Shown: piece after piece, positions 5,251 through 7,284 of the stretch | Numbering within the stretch: position 1 is the first letter of the stretch | Layout of the letters: every line of letters starts with the position of its first letter | Source: a bacterium | Lineage (GTDB): Bacteria > Babelota > Babeliae > Babelales > CAIQNR01 | DNA: 7,284 nt | Direction: 5' to 3' | NCBI GenBank assembly: GCA_947502805.1 | Contig: CANNBR010000045.1 | Span: 1-7,284 of the forward strand | Made by a program: the position numbers and the translations under genes | The notes under the pieces: generated by a model | Told to the model about the DNA's origin: nothing | Seen by the model: the letters and a program-made list of their open reading frames with translations, nothing else | The model's database searches: none

Positions 5251-7068
5251 CTAAAGCGCTAAATTTTCCAGCTCAACATCTTTCAAAAGCTTCACTATAC
5301 TCATGTATCCGTTTTTTTCTGCATACATTAATGCAGTCTTTCCATCCTGATTTTTCTCATTTACTAATGCTTTTGCATCGATTAAAAGATTCACTATATC
5401 TGTTTTTCCATTAACTGCTGCATACATTAATGCAGTCATTTCCTTATTATCTTTCTCATCTACTAATGCTTTTGCATCAATTAAAAGCTTCACTCTATCT
5501 GTTTTTCCATATATTGTTGCATACATTAATGCAGTCATTTCCTCATTATCTTTCTCATCTACTAATGCTTTTGCATTAATTAAAAACTTCACCATATCTG
5601 CATTTCCATACATTGTTGCATATATTAATGCAGTCTTTCCATCCTGATTTTTCTCATTTACTAATGCTTTTGCATCGATTAAAAGCTTCACTATATCTGT
5701 TTTTCCATTAACTGTTGCATACATTAATGCAGTCACCCCCTTATTATCTTTCTCATCTACTAATGCTTTTGCATCAATTAAAAGCTTCACTATATCTATT
5801 TTTCCATATATTGTTGCATATATTAATGCAGTCATCCCCTTATTATCTTTCTCATCTACTAATGCTTTTGCATCGATTAAAAGCTTCACCATATCTGCAT
5901 TTTTATTATTTACTGCGCATAGTAGCGCGGTATTTCCACCCTGACTTTTCTCGTTTACTAATGCTTTTGCATCGATTAAAAGCTTCACTATTGAAATATC
6001 ATCACCCTTAACAGCCAGTATCAGCGGTTTATCCCCATTACTATCAGCTTTATTTGGGTCAATATCTTTACTCAAAAAATATTTCACTAAATTAGCCCGA
6101 CTACGTTCAATAGCAGTATGAAGAAGCGTGCATTTTTTTTCAGCTAATCCCTGAGACAGTTCAGCAATTTCTTCTTTTGTTACCTTGTTATTTTTTAGAA
6201 TTTCTTCAACTTGATATGCAGAATCATATTCCCAGTTAATAAATTTATGTAACCACCCTGGTATGAGCCTCACAAGCGTACCTGGAAAGCCAATAGCACC
6301 ATCTAATTCTGCAACTTTAGTTATATTGATAGAAGCTTGCTTCTCTTTATCAAAAACAAAGTAAATATGATCTTTTTCAAAACTCCATTTTCCAAAAAAA
6401 TCTACGCTATTCTTTTTATCCTCAACTTTCACCTCTACGATGCCATAATTTTCATCTTTAGGTTCATTAAAAGTAATCGTTCTTTCTGTAGTAGAAAGAA
6501 TAGTTGCAAGCTTTTGGTATGAAGATGCTTGTGTTCCAAGCAAATGGTTTAAAATTTTTAGAGTCTCTGAGCGCTCTCCTGGTATCTCAACTATACTGCG
6601 CACATACCTAACTCCTTCAATCCCATGCACCAAATTTAAAAAATCTTTAGATGCCAATGAATAAAACTTAGAAGTCTTTGGATTAGAATATTTCTCAATA
6701 AATTCACGCAACACCGGCAAGCAACTCTTCTGAACATTTTCAGGTAAGATTGTCAGATCTAACAATTGGGTTTCTGGATTATAAAAAATCATATTAAGAA
6801 CTGACCACAATGCCTTTTCTCCACAAAAACCTTTCATCTCTTGTATTTCTTGTGCTTGTAAAAAACTAACATCATTTTTTGACTTAGCTAATTCAAGAAA
6901 AGTATCTGCGTAATTACCCATTAATTGTTTATTTTCTGATGATACTTCTTCTTTTCGATCAATTCCTGATGCACTCAAAAACGCTGTTAGATCATCTTCT
7001 GTGCTTATTTTAAAATAAGCAGCTGCCAAAAGTATTTCACGAACCTTTTCAGAATTTTCTTTTTCCAT
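5251..7068 (-). CDS. large ankyrin-repeat protein with unrecognised N-terminal domain
   Basis: The product is about 605 residues, numbered from the ATG at 7068. Residues 1-310 match no family I recognise. They are charged and mixed alpha/beta in appearance, with no signal peptide and no clear TM; GTLVRLIPGWLHKFINW near 263-279 is a hydrophobic, aromatic patch. From about 311 to the end there are nine ankyrin repeats, mostly 33 residues. Most read TALMYAT.NGK.DIVKLLIDAKALV(N/D)EK. The canonical TPLHxAA is replaced by TALMYA, and the usual Gly-Ala-Asp after the second helix by Lys-Ala-Leu. Ankyrin repeats bind proteins. In host-associated bacteria such proteins are often effectors acting on the host, but no secretion signal is visible, so that role is speculation. 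A TTG at 7077 would add three residues; neither start has a strong Shine-Dalgarno. An IS end lies about 30 bp upstream. The reading frame is intact. Confidence 0.88.
   Translation of the reverse strand: MEKENSEKVREILLAAAYFKISTEDDLTAFLSASGIDRKEEVSSENKQLMGNYADTFLELAKSKNDVSFLQAQEIQEMKGFCGEKALWSVLNMIFYNPETQLLDLTILPENVQKSCLPVLREFIEKYSNPKTSKFYSLASKDFLNLVHGIEGVRYVRSIVEIPGERSETLKILNHLLGTQASSYQKLATILSTTERTITFNEPKDENYGIVEVKVEDKKNSVDFFGKWSFEKDHIYFVFDKEKQASINITKVAELDGAIGFPGTLVRLIPGWLHKFINWEYDSAYQVEEILKNNKVTKEEIAELSQGLAEKKCTLLHTAIERSRANLVKYFLSKDIDPNKADSNGDKPLILAVKGDDISIVKLLIDAKALVNEKSQGGNTALLCAVNNKNADMVKLLIDAKALVDEKDNKGMTALIYATIYGKIDIVKLLIDAKALVDEKDNKGVTALMYATVNGKTDIVKLLIDAKALVNEKNQDGKTALIYATMYGNADMVKFLINAKALVDEKDNEEMTALMYATIYGKTDRVKLLIDAKALVDEKDNKEMTALMYAAVNGKTDIVNLLIDAKALVNEKNQDGKTALMYAEKNGYMSIVKLLKDVELENLAL
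5254..6033 (-). repeat. tandem 99-bp ankyrin-coding repeats with a 297-bp higher-order period
   Basis: Eight consecutive 33-codon units, the last shortened by the stop. The plus-strand core ACTAATGCTTTTGCAT recurs in seven of them. Matching landmarks recur every 297 bp: CTGA(T/C)TTTTCTC near 5347, 5644 and 5941, and CACCATATCTGCATTT at 5590 and 5887. Units 5638-5934 and 5341-5637 therefore look like copies of one three-repeat block, including synonymous differences (GCATCAATT or GCATCGATT at equivalent places). This indicates recent amplification by unequal exchange or slippage inside the gene. Confidence 0.88.
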
Positions 7069-7100
7069 TAAATTCAATAGTTTCTTTATCTCTTTTTTAA

Positions 7101-7284
7101 GAGCTTATCCGAAAACTAAACCATCTTTAAAAGCCTTATAGAACAGGCTAATTGAAGGAATCCTAAACTTAATTCTAGTGTCTTTGCCCAGCAAGTTTTA
7201 ATACCGCGAAGCCACGATAAAATTCCAAAAGCTCGTTCAACAACCCACCGATGCGGAACATTAAACTTGTGAACACTTTTTCTT
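7101..7284 (-). mobile_element. 3' end of an IS5-family-like insertion sequence
   Basis: The region holds the end of a transposase gene followed by about 15 bp of non-coding sequence. The probable terminus reads GAGCTTATCCGAAAAC from 7101 on the plus strand and would be the terminal inverted repeat. TTAA (7097-7100) directly abuts it and would fit the short AT-rich target sites of IS5-type elements. The other IS end is outside the window, so the inverted repeat and target duplication cannot be confirmed. Confidence 0.6.
7116..7284 (-). CDS. IS5-family-like transposase, C-terminal fragment
   Basis: About 55 C-terminal residues of a transposase whose 5' part lies beyond the window. The frame reads VPHRWVVERAFGILSWLRGI and later LQLACSIRLLK, ending at TAG (7116-7118). 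The RWVVERAF..L segment matches the end of the IS5/IS4-type DDE transposase domain. There the Glu of VVER is the third catalytic acidic residue, and the downstream Arg/Leu helix is typical. Whether the full gene is intact, or split into two frames as in several IS5-group elements, cannot be judged here. It reads toward the ankyrin gene, so read-through from the element could contribute to that gene's expression. Confidence 0.75.
   Translation of the reverse strand, partial: RKSVHKFNVPHRWVVERAFGILSWLRGIKTCWAKTLELSLGFLQLACSIRLLKMV

Noticed and set aside
5715..6011. Repetitive plus-strand open frame of 98 codons
   Set aside because: It is antisense to the ankyrin repeats, and its repetition simply reflects the 99-bp units.
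5254..6033. Regular repeats resembling a CRISPR array
   Set aside because: There are no unique spacers; the whole unit is repeated in frame and encodes ankyrin motifs.
7069..7077. TTG start at 7077 for the ankyrin protein
   Set aside because: An ATG lies three codons downstream and neither has a strong ribosome site, so the ATG is preferred; the difference is only three residues.

Overview
The window looks like part of a low-GC Gram-negative bacterial chromosome, with every supported gene on the minus strand. A complete Tol energy-transduction cluster, FtsH, a large ankyrin-repeat protein and an IS5-like insertion sequence end fit a host-associated bacterium. The FtsH details (Walker A GEPGNGKT, linker GSGIGGGGNDEREQ) together with the ankyrin gene make an amoeba-associated lineage such as Candidatus Dependentiae/Babeliae my best guess. 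That is an inference from recalled family traits; no search was run.

Layout in transcription order, right to left. 7101-7284: the 3' end of an IS5-family-like transposase gene and the presumed IS terminus. 5251-7068: an intact protein of about 605 residues with an unrecognised N-terminal half and about nine ankyrin repeats. The repeats show both a 99-bp period and a higher-order 297-bp period. 5018-5250: intergenic DNA with a GC-rich hairpin and a plausible promoter. 5017-1584: tolQ, tolR, tolA, tolB, with tolQ/tolR and tolR/tolA overlapping. 1483-1583: a terminator-like hairpin and the ftsH leader. 1482-1: the first 494 codons of ftsH, cut by the window edge.

TolQ and TolR should form the inner-membrane proton channel. 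TolA carries the Ser-x3-His transmembrane motif and a TonB/TolA-like C-terminal domain, and would transmit the force across the periplasm. TolB is the periplasmic beta-propeller partner. Together they maintain the outer membrane, notably during division. pal, which usually follows tolB, is absent, and the gene after tolB is ftsH, the membrane-anchored AAA+ zinc protease.

I see no clearly undescribed multi-gene system. The least explained parts are the N-terminal half of the ankyrin protein, its three-repeat amplification pattern, and the IS end about 30 bp upstream of its start codon.
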